DNA of 38,208 nucleotides from Nonomuraea wenchangensis (GCF_900111685.1 NZ_FOHX01000031.1:1-38208); one strand, 5' to 3'. Positions 1-7,797 are shown, numbered from the stretch's first letter. Made by a program: numbers and translations. Notes: generated from the sequence alone by a model not told the origin.

Positions 1-23
1 CTAGGAGTCCTCTGATGATGTTG
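1..23 (+). repeat. Left terminal inverted repeat of the IS1182-type element
   Basis: Begins CTAGGAGTCCTCTGATGATG. It pairs with the reverse complement of 1752-1774 with mismatches at positions 8, 10 and 16. Confidence 0.85.
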
Positions 24-69
24 CTGGTCGGGGTTCCGATCATGTAGGCCGAGGGTCAGGCTGAACAGC

Positions 70-1662
70 ATGATGGGGCATCGTCCCGAACAGCCGGTCG
101 GGCCGGATGTATGGAGCACCTGCCGGGAGTTGATCCCGGCAGGCAGTGTCTACGCTTTCCTGGCCGAACATCGCGATGAGTTGTTTCCCGAGGAGATGTT
201 CGCCGATCTGTATGCCGCGACTGATGGGCGGCCGAGCATCCCGCCGCAGGTGCTGGCGTGTGTGCTGGTGTTACAGGTGTTGCTGCACAGTTCCGATCCC
301 GAAGCCGCGCTGGCGGTGCGCTGTGATCTGCGCTGGAAGGCCGCTTGCGGGCTTGGCCTGCAGGATCGGGGCTTCGACCCCTCGCTGCTGGTGTACTTCC
401 GGCAGCGGCTGCGCAAGTCGGGCGACCCGAATCGGATCTTCGCCCGGGTCAGCCGCCTGGCCGCGGACAGCGGGGCGCTGCGGGCGCGGACGAGGCGGGT
501 GCTGGACTCGGCGGTGCTGGACGACGCGGTCGCGACCCAGGACACCATCACCCAGTTGATCGCGGCGATCCGGCGGGTGAGCAGGCAGGTCCCGGGCGCC
601 GCCCCACTGATCGCCGAACGCTGCCACGCCACCGACTACGACCAGGCGGGCAAACCCGTGATCGCCTGGGACGACGCCAAGGCCCGCCAGGAGCTGGTGT
701 CCGGCCTGGTCACCGACGCGCTCACGGTGGTGAGCGCGTTCGAGACGGCCGCGGTGGCGGGCGAGCTGGAGGAGACGGCAGGCCAGGCCCTGGCGCTGCT
801 GGCGCTGGTGGCCGGCCAGGACGTCGAACCGGCCGAAGGTTCCGACGGCACCGACGGGCGCTGGCGCATCGCCCGCAAGGTCGCCACCGACCGGGTCATC
901 TCCACCGTCGACGCCCAGGCCCGGCACGTGCACAAGACCGTGCATCAGCGTCAGGACGGCTACAAGGCGCACGTCGTGATCGAACCCGATACCGGGCTGT
1001 TCACCGGTGTCCGGCTGACCATGGCCACCGGCGCCGGCAACCACGAGGCGGTGGTCGGCGTGGACCTGCTGGCCGATCCGGGCGCCGGTACTGCGGTGTT
1101 CGAGGTGCTCGGCGACAGCGCTTACGGCACCGGCGACGCCCGCGCCGCGCTGGCCGCCGCCGGGCACACCCTCATCATCAAGCCCGCACCGCTGCGCCCG
1201 GCCGTGGCCGGCGGCTACACCCGCGACGACTTCACCGTCGATGAAGCCGCCGGCACGGTCACCTGCCCGGCCGGGGTGAGCCGGCATATCACCCGCACCC
1301 GCCACGCGGTCTTCGGCATCGCCTGCCGCACCTGCCCACTGCGCGAACGCTGCACCACCAGCAAGGACGGCCGAACCCTGCGCCTGCACCCACACGACGC
1401 GCTGTTACACCAGGCCCGCCAGGAATGGGCCACCGATCCCGACATGAGAGCCATCTACCGGCAGCACCGGCCCATGGTCGAACGCTCCATCGCCTGGCTG
1501 GTCGGCGCGGACGGCGGCGCACGCAGGCTCCGCTACCGCGGCGTCTTACGCAACGACCTGTGGCTTCATCTCAGAGTGGCGGCCTTGAACCTGCGCCGCC
1601 TGATCAACCTCGGGCTTGCCGGCGTCCAGGGCCGGTGGACCCTGCAGCCCCACACCGGCTGA
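70..1662 (+). CDS. IS1182-family DDE transposase
   Basis: A 530-residue transposase that would cut and join the ends of the surrounding element. The N-terminal third resembles the DUF772 domain of IS5/IS1182-type transposases (alpha-helical, with a YFRQRLR segment). The catalytic core shows an Asp in DSAVLDD, a second in the GDSAYGTGDAR block, and a Glu in MVERSIAWL near the C-terminus. A cysteine cluster (CRTCPLRERC) before the last catalytic residue is typical of this family. Two ATG codons stand in tandem at 70 and 73 and either may be used; no strong Shine-Dalgarno site precedes them. The frame is open throughout and the length is normal, so the gene looks intact. Confidence 0.9.
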   Translation: MMGHRPEQPVGPDVWSTCRELIPAGSVYAFLAEHRDELFPEEMFADLYAATDGRPSIPPQVLACVLVLQVLLHSSDPEAALAVRCDLRWKAACGLGLQDRGFDPSLLVYFRQRLRKSGDPNRIFARVSRLAADSGALRARTRRVLDSAVLDDAVATQDTITQLIAAIRRVSRQVPGAAPLIAERCHATDYDQAGKPVIAWDDAKARQELVSGLVTDALTVVSAFETAAVAGELEETAGQALALLALVAGQDVEPAEGSDGTDGRWRIARKVATDRVISTVDAQARHVHKTVHQRQDGYKAHVVIEPDTGLFTGVRLTMATGAGNHEAVVGVDLLADPGAGTAVFEVLGDSAYGTGDARAALAAAGHTLIIKPAPLRPAVAGGYTRDDFTVDEAAGTVTCPAGVSRHITRTRHAVFGIACRTCPLRERCTTSKDGRTLRLHPHDALLHQARQEWATDPDMRAIYRQHRPMVERSIAWLVGADGGARRLRYRGVLRNDLWLHLRVAALNLRRLINLGLAGVQGRWTLQPHTG

Positions 1663-1751
1663 ACCACCGAATGCGGGGCAACGGCTACACGGCCTGTCGT
1701 CCAATGCCTCGATCACCCTGCCAGCCCCACCACCTGCTGTCCATCTCCGAA

Positions 1752-1774
1752 CAACATCTTCAGAAGGCTCCTAG
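1752..1774 (-). repeat. Right terminal inverted repeat of the IS1182-type element
   Basis: Its reverse complement begins CTAGGAGCCTTCTGAAGATG and matches the left end at 20 of 23 positions. The outermost CTAG contains the TAG stop codon of the PBP gene on the minus strand. Confidence 0.85.
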
Positions 1775-3372
1775 AGGTTCTTCAGGAAGGTGGCGGCGAC
1801 CGGCGCGGCCACCGCGCCGCCCCCGCCGCCGCCCTCCACGACCACCGCGAACGCCACGTCGCCCTTGAAGCCCATGAACCAGGCGTGGGTCTCCAGTTTG
1901 TCGCCCACGTTGTACTCGGCCGTACCGGTCTTGCCGTGCGTGCCCGCGGGCAGGCCGGCCTTCTTGGCGGTGCCCTTGGTGACGACGGCCGCCATCATCG
2001 TGTGGAGCCGGCTCTTCACCCCGTCGGGCAGCTCGCGCTCGGCCGCCTTCTGCTTCAGCGACGGCACCAGCGTCGGCGGACGCCACGTGCCGTCGGCGAT
2101 GGCGGCCGCCACCGAGGCGATCGACAGCGGGCTGGCGGTGATCCTGGCCTGCCCGAACGACTCCGCCGCGAGCTCGGCGTCCGACTGCGGCTTGGGGAAG
2201 CTCGCCGGGGTGGCCGGGACGCCGATGTTGAGCGGCTGGTTGAAGCCGACCCCTTCGGCCGTCTTCAGCAGCTTGGCCCCGCCCAGCTTCGAACGCGCGA
2301 GCGGCGCGAAGGTCGTGTTGCACGAGTGGGCGAAGGAGTCCAGGAACGACAGCGAACCGAACGCCTCGTTGTCGGAGTTGCGGATCTTCAGGCCGCCGAC
2401 GGTGGCGTACTCGGGGCAGGTGACGGTGTCCTCCGGCGACATGCCTGCCGCCAGCAGCCCAATCGCGGTGACCGCCTTGAACGTCGAGCCCGGCGGATAG
2501 CGGCCGTCCAGCGCCCGGTTGAACCCGCCGCGGTTGTTGACCACCGCCAGGATCTCCCCGGTCGAAGGCCGGATCGCCACCATGGACGTCGGCTTCTTCA
2601 TGTCCTTGACCGCGGCCACCGCGGCGGCCTGGGCGCGCGGGTCGAGCGAGGTCTGGACCGGCTCGCCCTCGCCGCCCTCGATGGTCTCCAGCGTCTTGCC
2701 GCCGAGCCGGATGTCGGTGGACGGGGTGCCGGCCAGCCGCTTCTGGAACGTCTCCTGCAGCCCGCCGCGGCCGATCGCCTGCCCCGCCTTGTAGGCCGAG
2801 CCGAGCTTGGCGACGTCCTCCTCGGACGCCTTGTCGAGGTAGCCGACGAGCTGCTGAACCGAGCCGCCGGCCGAGCCGTCGTCGATGCGCCTGCCGTCGG
2901 CGTCGGTGATCTCCGCCCGCTGCGGCCAGCGCGTCTTGATCGAGAACGCGGCCCCGTCCGTGAGCTTCGGATGCAGGGCCGTGGGCTTCCAGTCGACCTT
3001 CCAGGCGCGCTCGGCCACGACCAGGTCGAGCCGGCCGTCGTAGGACCAGTCGCCGATGTTCTTCAGCTTCAGCGTCACGGTGTAGGGGACGCCGGCCCTG
3101 CCGTCGCCCTCGGTCACCTGGCCCAGCCGGACGGAGGTGCGCTCCACGCCGAGCGCGGTGCGCTGCTGCTCGTAGACGCCGAGCTCCCGCGGTGTCGCCA
3201 GCTCCCTGGCCATCGCGGCGGCGTCACCGGCCTGCCAGGCCGCGACGAACCGCTGCGCGGTGCTCGCGGGTGTGCCGCGGGTGTGCAGCACGTAGTAGGC
3301 GCCGCCGGCCGCGGCTCCCACCGCCAGCACGGCCGCGGTGGACACGATCGCGATGGTGCGGCCCCGTGCCAC
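1771..3372 (-). CDS. Penicillin-binding protein, MecA-N/transpeptidase type
   Basis: A class B-like D,D-transpeptidase (533 aa) that cross-links peptidoglycan outside the membrane. Residues 7-29 form an N-terminal membrane anchor. Residues about 35-150 resemble the NTF2-like MecA N-terminal domain, followed by a dimerisation linker and the transpeptidase domain. The three active-site motifs are present: STFK (296-299, nucleophile Ser296), SCN (350-352) and KTG (481-483). The start is GTG with a G-rich site about 8 nt upstream. It lies 3 nt downstream of plsC, so the two are probably co-transcribed. The stop TAG is inside the terminal CTAG of the IS1182 element. The protein still ends in a normal-looking AATFLKNL tail, so insertion seems not to have truncated it, but its native 3' flank is gone. 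The glycine-rich stretch near residue 514 is probably a surface loop. Confidence 0.92.
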   Translation of the reverse strand: MARGRTIAIVSTAAVLAVGAAAGGAYYVLHTRGTPASTAQRFVAAWQAGDAAAMARELATPRELGVYEQQRTALGVERTSVRLGQVTEGDGRAGVPYTVTLKLKNIGDWSYDGRLDLVVAERAWKVDWKPTALHPKLTDGAAFSIKTRWPQRAEITDADGRRIDDGSAGGSVQQLVGYLDKASEEDVAKLGSAYKAGQAIGRGGLQETFQKRLAGTPSTDIRLGGKTLETIEGGEGEPVQTSLDPRAQAAAVAAVKDMKKPTSMVAIRPSTGEILAVVNNRGGFNRALDGRYPPGSTFKAVTAIGLLAAGMSPEDTVTCPEYATVGGLKIRNSDNEAFGSLSFLDSFAHSCNTTFAPLARSKLGGAKLLKTAEGVGFNQPLNIGVPATPASFPKPQSDAELAAESFGQARITASPLSIASVAAAIADGTWRPPTLVPSLKQKAAERELPDGVKSRLHTMMAAVVTKGTAKKAGLPAGTHGKTGTAEYNVGDKLETHAWFMGFKGDVAFAVVVEGGGGGGAVAAPVAATFLKNL

Positions 3373-3375
3373 CGA

Positions 3376-4086
3376 TCAGCCCCCCGCCTCCGCCGACGAT
3401 GTGCGGGCCACGACGGCGCCGTCGGCCCCTTTGACGCTGGAGGCGTAGACAGGGACGTACTCCTGCCCGGAGAGCCGCTGGATGGCGGCCATGACCTCGT
3501 CGGTGACCCGCCGCCGGTCGCGCGCGTTGCGGTAGTCGCCCTCGAACCGCATCGGCTCGCCGATCGCGATGCCGATCTTCGCCGGGCGCGGCACCTTCGA
3601 GCCCAGCGGCAGCACCTTCTCGGTGCCGCTGAGCGCCACCGGCAGCACCGGCGCGCCCGTCTTCAGCGTCAGCCAGGCCACGCCGATCTTGCCGCGGTAG
3701 AGGCGGCCGTCGGGGGAGCGGGTGCCCTCGGGGTGGATGCCGAACAGCTCGCCCCGCTCCAGGAGCGCCGCGGCCTCCTCCAGCATCGCCTGCGCGGCGT
3801 GGGCGCTCTCGCGGTCGATCGGCAGGCTCCGCCCGAGTCGCATGAAGAAGCCGGAGATCGGGTTGCCGTCGAAGTACTCGTTCTTCGCCGTGAACGTCAC
3901 GTGCCGCGGCAGCAGGGCGGGCAGCAGGAACGAGTCGAGCACCGACAGGTGGTTGGCGGCCAGGATCCCGGGCCCGCTCCTCGGGACGTGCGCCGCGCCT
4001 GTGATGTGCGGCCGGCACATCGCGTGCGTCAGCGGAGCGGCGGCGAACTTGACCACTTCGTAAAGCAACAGGCTCTCCTGGATCAT
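3376..4086 (-). CDS. plsC: 1-acyl-sn-glycerol-3-phosphate acyltransferase (PlsC family)
   Basis: Transfers an acyl chain to lysophosphatidic acid to make phosphatidic acid at the inner face of the membrane. The 236-aa product has the family's NHxxxxD catalytic motif (N45-H46 to D51, NHLSVLD) and the substrate-binding EGTRS block near residue 120. The ATG at 4086 is chosen because the family's N-terminus fits there. An in-frame extension up to 4254 is possible but unlike family members. The start overlaps by ATGA the end of a possible 80-aa ORF. The PBP gene begins 3 nt after its stop, so lipid and wall genes are likely co-expressed. It could also act on another lysophospholipid. Confidence 0.88.
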   Translation of the reverse strand: MIQESLLLYEVVKFAAAPLTHAMCRPHITGAAHVPRSGPGILAANHLSVLDSFLLPALLPRHVTFTAKNEYFDGNPISGFFMRLGRSLPIDRESAHAAQAMLEEAAALLERGELFGIHPEGTRSPDGRLYRGKIGVAWLTLKTGAPVLPVALSGTEKVLPLGSKVPRPAKIGIAIGEPMRFEGDYRNARDRRRVTDEVMAAIQRLSGQEYVPVYASSVKGADGAVVARTSSAEAGG

Positions 4087-4322
4087 CGGGCGTTCGGCCA
4101 CCCACCATAGAGCAGGCGCTCCGCCGATGAACGGAGCGCCCGGAAAGATTGAGGCCGATGTGGCGGTCGCCTCCTCGGCGAGGTGCACAACACGGCTCCA
4201 GCCGAACGGTATTCCGTGAAGGCGGTAATTTGCGGCCCGGGGGACACAGACCACATCGGCCTCTTGATGCTAACGGACGATCGGGGCCCGCTATTCCAAC
4301 GGCTCGCCGTCGGCGTGGTCAT
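4083..4322 (-). CDS. Possible 80-aa ORF bridging NUDIX and plsC genes
   Basis: The only thing in the 232-nt gap between the NUDIX gene and plsC. The frame starts with an ATG overlapping the NUDIX stop (ATGA at 4319-4322) and ends with a TGA overlapping the plsC start (ATGA at 4083-4086), as in a translationally coupled operon. Against it, third-position GC is clearly lower than in the neighbours, the product is rich in Arg/Ser/Pro, and I recognise no domain. The gap could instead be an untranslated stretch holding a plsC promoter. No function is proposed. Confidence 0.25.
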   Translation of the reverse strand: MTTPTASRWNSGPRSSVSIKRPMWSVSPGPQITAFTEYRSAGAVLCTSPRRRPPHRPQSFRALRSSAERLLYGGWPNAR

Positions 4323-4915
4323 GTGCGCGTCCAATGAGGCTGGACGACGTCGAAGACCCGCTGCTCGCGCCCGCGCAGCGCCACCTCGGCGAACTGCCAC
4401 AGAATCGCCCCCGTGGGCGCGTGGATCACGATGGACGGCCCCAGCGGCATCTGCAGCAGCTCGCCCTCCCACCGCGGCACCCCCGGCGCCAGGAACCACT
4501 CCAGCGGCACCTCGTGCACCGACGCCACCTCGCGTGGATCGGCCACCGCCCGCTGCCGGCCGCCGAACGCCACCACCGGCGTGATCACGAACCCCGAGTC
4601 GGTGACGAAGTCGTCGAGCAGCCCCGCCACCTCGACCCCGGTCAGGCCCGTCTCCTCGGCCAACTCGCGCAGCGCCGCCTCGATTGGCTCCTCGCCGTCG
4701 TCCAGCCGGCCGCCGGGCAGCGCCCACTGCCCCGGGTTGCGGCCCAGCGGGGCCCGCCTGATCACCACCGTGTACGGGACGCCCCCGGAGTCCTCCAGCA
4801 CGCACACGGTGACGGCGGCCCGGCGTACGCCGCCCACCGGCGGCACCTCCCGCCGGTCGAACGCGGCCAGCCGGGCGGCCACCTCCTCGCGCAAAAGATC
4901 GATCGGCGACAGCAC
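4319..4915 (-). CDS. NUDIX hydrolase
   Basis: A 198-aa phosphohydrolase for nucleoside-diphosphate-linked substrates. The Nudix box is intact (GGRLDDGEEP, then REL-AEETG, giving G-x5-E-x7-REU-x-EE-x-G-U), so the Mg-binding glutamates are present. The substrate cannot be read from sequence. The N-terminal 30 residues form a helix before the fold, as in CoA pyrophosphatase-like and ADP-ribose pyrophosphatase-like members. The start is GTG at 4915, only 12 nt after the helD stop, so it is probably the second gene of that operon. Confidence 0.88.
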   Translation of the reverse strand: MLSPIDLLREEVAARLAAFDRREVPPVGGVRRAAVTVCVLEDSGGVPYTVVIRRAPLGRNPGQWALPGGRLDDGEEPIEAALRELAEETGLTGVEVAGLLDDFVTDSGFVITPVVAFGGRQRAVADPREVASVHEVPLEWFLAPGVPRWEGELLQMPLGPSIVIHAPTGAILWQFAEVALRGREQRVFDVVQPHWTRT

Positions 4916-4927
4916 CCGTCCAGGATC

Positions 4928-6907
4928 TCACGGCCGGGCGAGTTGGGGCGGGAGCGGACGCGCGTGGACGACGTCGAGCCGGGACACGGCCCGGGTGAGC
5001 GCCACGTACAGCCGGTTGAGCCCGCGCCGCTCGCCCTCGGCGATGGCGGCCGGTTCGGCGACCACCACGTGGTCGTACTCCAGCCCCTTGACCAGCGACG
5101 CCTCCACCACGCTGAGCCGGCCGCCGAGCTCGAACCCCTCGTCGCGCAGCGCCGCCGCAAGCTCCGCGGCCCCCGGATCGGCGGCGATCACCCCGATCGA
5201 CCCCTCGAACCCGTACGCCTCCCGCACCGCCGCCACCACCCCCTTCCCCAGCTCCTCGACGGCGGTCACCCGCACCCGCCCGTCCGACCGGTACGACCGC
5301 GTCGGCGGCACGTCCGCCTCCAGCGACTCCAGCAGCCCGTTGGCCAGCTCCACCACGGCACCCGGCACCCGGAAGCCGGTCGTCAGCGCCACGACCTCGC
5401 CCCCGGGCTTGCCGAGCAGCGCCATCCGCTCCGGCCACGAGGCCGCCGCCCACGGCGTGGTGCCCTGGGCCAGGTCCCCGAGGACGGTGAGCGAGCCGTG
5501 CTCGCTGCGCCTGGCCACGGCCCGGCACTCCATCGGTGACAGGTCCTGGGCCTCGTCCACGATGACGTGGCCGTAGCCGCGCGGACGCTCGACGAGTCCG
5601 GCGATCTCGTCGAGCAGCACCACGTCGGCGGCCGTCCACCTGGCGCTCCTGGGGCCGCGCGGGGGCCTGGCCCAGGTGATCGCGGCCCGTTCGGCGCCGG
5701 TCAGCACCCCGCGCGCCGGGTCCGCGCCGTCGTCCGCCGGCCCGCTCAGGACCTCGTACAGGACCTCCTCCGGCTTCACGGGCGGCCAGAGGGCGTCCAG
5801 GGCGGGGGCGAGCGCGCGGGCCGTCCTGCGGCTCCAGGCGGCGGTGGCGCTGACGCCGCGGGCCTCGGCCTGGCGGCGGACCGCGTCGAGCGTGCGCGCG
5901 TGCACGCGCTCGCGGCCCACGCCGTACGGGAGCGCGGCGCGGCGGGTGTCGTCCACGATGCGGCGCAGCTCGTCCTCACGGACCCGCCACCGGTAGGAGC
6001 CGTCGGCCACGGTCACCGGCTCGACCGGCTTGCGTACGCGCCCGTACAGCGCCCGCCGCAGCACTTCCGCCATGCGGGCGTCGTGCTTGACGGCCGCCGC
6101 CTCCTCGCTGTCGGCGGCGCGGACGGGGACGGTCGCGAGCAGCCGCTCCAGCGTGGTCTGCTCGACGTCCACCTCGCCGAGCGCGGGCAGGACGGCGGAG
6201 ATGTAGCCGAGGAAGGCGCGGTTGGGGCCGAGGACGAGCACGCCGCCGCGTTCCAGCCGGCGGCGGTGCGCGTAGAGGAGGTAGGCGGCCCGGTGCAGGC
6301 CCACCGCCGTCTTGCCGGTGCCAGGCGCGCCCTGGACGCAGACGCTCACGTCGAGCCCCGCGCGGACGAGGTCGTCCTGCTCGGGCTGGATGGTGGCGAC
6401 GATGTCGCGCATGGGGCCGACGCGGGGGCGTTCGATCTCGGCGGCCAGGAGGCGGCCCCCGCCCTCCTCGCCCCGGTCGAGCCGTTCGTCCTCGTACGAG
6501 GTCAGCGTCATCCCCGACCACCCGAACCGGCGGCGCACCGCGACGCCCTGGGGGTCGCGGGCCCCGGCGCGGTAGAAGGCCCGCGCGACCGGGGCGCGCC
6601 AGTCGATGACGACGGGCGGGCCGCCGTGCTCGCCGGTGATGTGCCGGCGCCCGATGTGATAGGCGCGCCCCCGGTGCTCGGCCGAGTCCTGGCCGAAGTC
6701 GAGGCGGCCGAAGAACGGCGGGCCCTCCGGCTCCTCGCTCAGCTCCTTGGCGAGGCTCTTGAGGTGGCGGCCCAGCCGCTCGGCGCTGTAGCGGTCGCCG
6801 GCCACGCTCTCGCCGACGATGACGTTGTCCCGCGCGCCCTCCAGCATGCGGCGGAGGCCCGCCCGGCAGCGTTCGACGTACGCGCGCTCCTCGTCGAGCG
6901 TCCCCAT
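4928..6907 (-). CDS. helD: HelD-like RNA polymerase-recycling helicase (UvrD/Rep superfamily)
   Basis: A 659-aa SF1-type ATPase resembling actinobacterial class II HelD, which enters the RNA polymerase channels and strips stalled or drug-bound polymerase from DNA. The N-terminal coiled-coil region is followed by the diagnostic VIDWRAPVARAFY block near residue 101, Walker A GAPGTGKT at 193-200, the Walker B/DEAQD box (VIVDEAQDLSP), and a C-terminal RecA-like domain with GLEYDHVVV and the terminal LYVALTRA motif. ATG at 6907 is preferred over the adjacent GTG at 6910 because GAGGAGG (6912-6918) is then 4 nt away rather than 1. It is divergent from a TetR gene, with a large palindrome immediately upstream. 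HelR-type members protect against rifamycins; whether this one does is inference. Confidence 0.85.
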   Translation of the reverse strand: MGTLDEERAYVERCRAGLRRMLEGARDNVIVGESVAGDRYSAERLGRHLKSLAKELSEEPEGPPFFGRLDFGQDSAEHRGRAYHIGRRHITGEHGGPPVVIDWRAPVARAFYRAGARDPQGVAVRRRFGWSGMTLTSYEDERLDRGEEGGGRLLAAEIERPRVGPMRDIVATIQPEQDDLVRAGLDVSVCVQGAPGTGKTAVGLHRAAYLLYAHRRRLERGGVLVLGPNRAFLGYISAVLPALGEVDVEQTTLERLLATVPVRAADSEEAAAVKHDARMAEVLRRALYGRVRKPVEPVTVADGSYRWRVREDELRRIVDDTRRAALPYGVGRERVHARTLDAVRRQAEARGVSATAAWSRRTARALAPALDALWPPVKPEEVLYEVLSGPADDGADPARGVLTGAERAAITWARPPRGPRSARWTAADVVLLDEIAGLVERPRGYGHVIVDEAQDLSPMECRAVARRSEHGSLTVLGDLAQGTTPWAAASWPERMALLGKPGGEVVALTTGFRVPGAVVELANGLLESLEADVPPTRSYRSDGRVRVTAVEELGKGVVAAVREAYGFEGSIGVIAADPGAAELAAALRDEGFELGGRLSVVEASLVKGLEYDHVVVAEPAAIAEGERRGLNRLYVALTRAVSRLDVVHARPLPPQLARP

Positions 6908-6918
6908 CACGCCTCCTC

Positions 6919-6958
6919 AAGTGTTAACTCGGTTAAGATTTTGACCAGGTTAACACTT
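6919..6958. promoter_or_regulatory. Palindromic operator between helD and the TetR gene
   Basis: Perfect 10-bp arms AAGTGTTAAC (6919-6928) and GTTAACACTT (6949-6958) are separated by 20 bp, with a second weaker nested repeat GGTTAA...TTGACC between them. Arm centres are 30 bp apart, close to three helical turns, as expected for two TetR dimers. The site touches the helD Shine-Dalgarno sequence and covers the -35 region of the TetR gene, so it could control both. It is much more AT-rich than its surroundings. Confidence 0.75.
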
Positions 6959-6967
6959 TGCTAGAGT
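6941..6967 (+). promoter_or_regulatory. Promoter of the TetR gene (leaderless)
   Basis: A -35-like TTGACC (6941-6946) and a -10-like TAGAGT (6962-6967) are separated by 15 bp, which is short. The expected transcription start, 7-8 nt past the -10, falls on the GTG at 6975, implying a leaderless mRNA. The right operator arm lies between the two boxes, which would allow autorepression. Confidence 0.5.
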
Positions 6968-6974
6968 GGGCGTC

Positions 6975-7589
6975 GTGACGGGACTTCGGGAGCTCCAGCG
7001 GCAGCGCGTGCGCGAGGCCATCTCCGCCGCGGCGATCGGGCTGTTCCTGCGGCGGGGCTTCGACGGGGTGCCGGTCACCGAGATCGCGGCGGCGGCCGGG
7101 GTGTCCAAGCCGACACTGTTCAAGTACTTCCCGGCCAAGGAGGACCTCGTCCTGCACCGCATCGCCGACCACGAGGGCGAGTCCGCCCGCGTGGTGCGGG
7201 CGCGGGCCGAGGGGGAGACGCCGCTGGAGGCGCTGCGCCGCCACTTCCTCGACGGGCTCGCCCGCCGCGACCCCGTCACCGGGCTCAACGACCATCCCGA
7301 GGTCATGGCCTTCCATCGCATGGTGTTCTCGACGCCCAGCCTCCAGGCGCGGATGTTCCAGCAGATCTCCCGCGACGAGCGGGCACTCGCCGACGCCCTC
7401 GCGGAGCAGGGCGGGACGGACGACCTGACCGCCGCGCTGCTCGCCGCCCAGGTGCTGGCCACGCAGCGGGTGCTGGCGAGCCGCATCTGGCAGCGGCTCG
7501 CCGAGGGCCGTCCGCTCGCAGAGGTCGAGCCGGAGGCCGTCGACGCGGCCAACCGCGCATTCTCCTTGCTCACGATTAATGGTTATTAA
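6975..7589 (+). CDS. TetR-family transcriptional regulator
   Basis: A 204-aa repressor. Residues about 9-52 form the TetR helix-turn-helix (ISAAAIGLFLRRGFDGVPVT, then AAAAGVSKPTLFKYF), and the remainder is an all-helical ligand and dimerisation domain. GTG at 6975 is preferred over GTG at 6966 because it sits one spacer after the -10 box, consistent with a leaderless transcript; the protein changes by only three residues. Its probable operator is the 40-bp palindrome shared with divergent helD. The natural targets are therefore itself and the helD-NUDIX-plsC-PBP genes. The ligand is unknown. Confidence 0.88.
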   Translation: MTGLRELQRQRVREAISAAAIGLFLRRGFDGVPVTEIAAAAGVSKPTLFKYFPAKEDLVLHRIADHEGESARVVRARAEGETPLEALRRHFLDGLARRDPVTGLNDHPEVMAFHRMVFSTPSLQARMFQQISRDERALADALAEQGGTDDLTAALLAAQVLATQRVLASRIWQRLAEGRPLAEVEPEAVDAANRAFSLLTINGY

Positions 7590-7681
7590 TCCGGTAATGA
7601 TGCTTTCCGCTGTACGCGAGACAGCCGGTGTTCGACCAGGTCGTCCAGGGTGCGCTTGATATTCTGAACAACGCCCTGACG

Positions 7682-7706
7682 ACGCCCATAGTCATGCAAT
7701 GGGCGT
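7682..7706 (+). promoter_or_regulatory. Leader hairpin upstream of the SulP gene
   Basis: Perfect 8-bp stem ACGCCCAT/ATGGGCGT with a 9-nt loop, followed by a T-rich stretch (GGTTTTC). The 3' arm can alternatively pair for 7 bp with AACGCCC at 7670-7676, so two mutually exclusive stems are possible. It lies between the TetR stop and the 20-aa leader ORF. It may be a terminator for the TetR transcript or an attenuator for SulP. The region 7590-7793 is otherwise gene-free and comparatively AT-rich. Confidence 0.4.
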
Positions 7707-7734
7707 TACGGTTTTCTTGCCAGAAGGAGTGAAA

Positions 7735-7797
7735 ATGGAAGGCCCATTTACGGATAAATACGATTACCGTATGATTGTGAAGGACCACGGATCGTGA
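7735..7797 (+). CDS. 20-aa upstream ORF coupled to SulP transporter
   Basis: A small frame reading MEGPFTDKYD followed by YRMIVKDHGS. AGAAGGAG is about 5 nt upstream of its ATG, the best ribosome-binding site in this part of the window. Its TGA overlaps the GTG start of the SulP gene (GTGA, 7794-7797), so ribosomes ending here could restart on the transporter. The peptide has no run of one amino acid that would mark a classical attenuator and no hydrophobic segment. Its likely role is translational coupling or leader control. Confidence 0.5.
   Translation: MEGPFTDKYDYRMIVKDHGS

Larger units (their letters stand above)
1..1774 (+). mobile_element. IS1182-family insertion sequence, apparently complete
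   Basis: A 1774-bp element with imperfect terminal inverted repeats (20 of 23 positions match) enclosing one full-length DDE transposase gene. Length and organisation fit the IS1182 family. The left end coincides with base 1 of the window, so the left flank and any target duplication cannot be seen. The right end (CTAG, 1771-1774) supplies or overlaps the stop codon of the convergent PBP gene. No frameshift is visible, so the element may be active. CTAG is a rare tetramer in high-GC genomes. Whether it belongs to the inverted repeat or to a target duplication cannot be decided from one junction. Confidence 0.88.

Noticed and set aside
1885..4110. 741-codon plus-strand open frame
   Set aside because: It lies antisense to the PBP and plsC genes, is Arg/Gly/His-rich with no domain, and is a by-product of GC bias.
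6908..6974. Rifamycin-associated element upstream of helD
   Set aside because: I looked for the conserved GC-rich inverted element described for rifamycin-induced genes and saw only the AT-rich TetR-type palindrome.
7576..7788. 70-codon minus-strand frame in the TetR-SulP gap
   Set aside because: His/Asn-rich, no RBS, antisense to the better-supported leader ORF; the region is AT-rich and non-coding in character.
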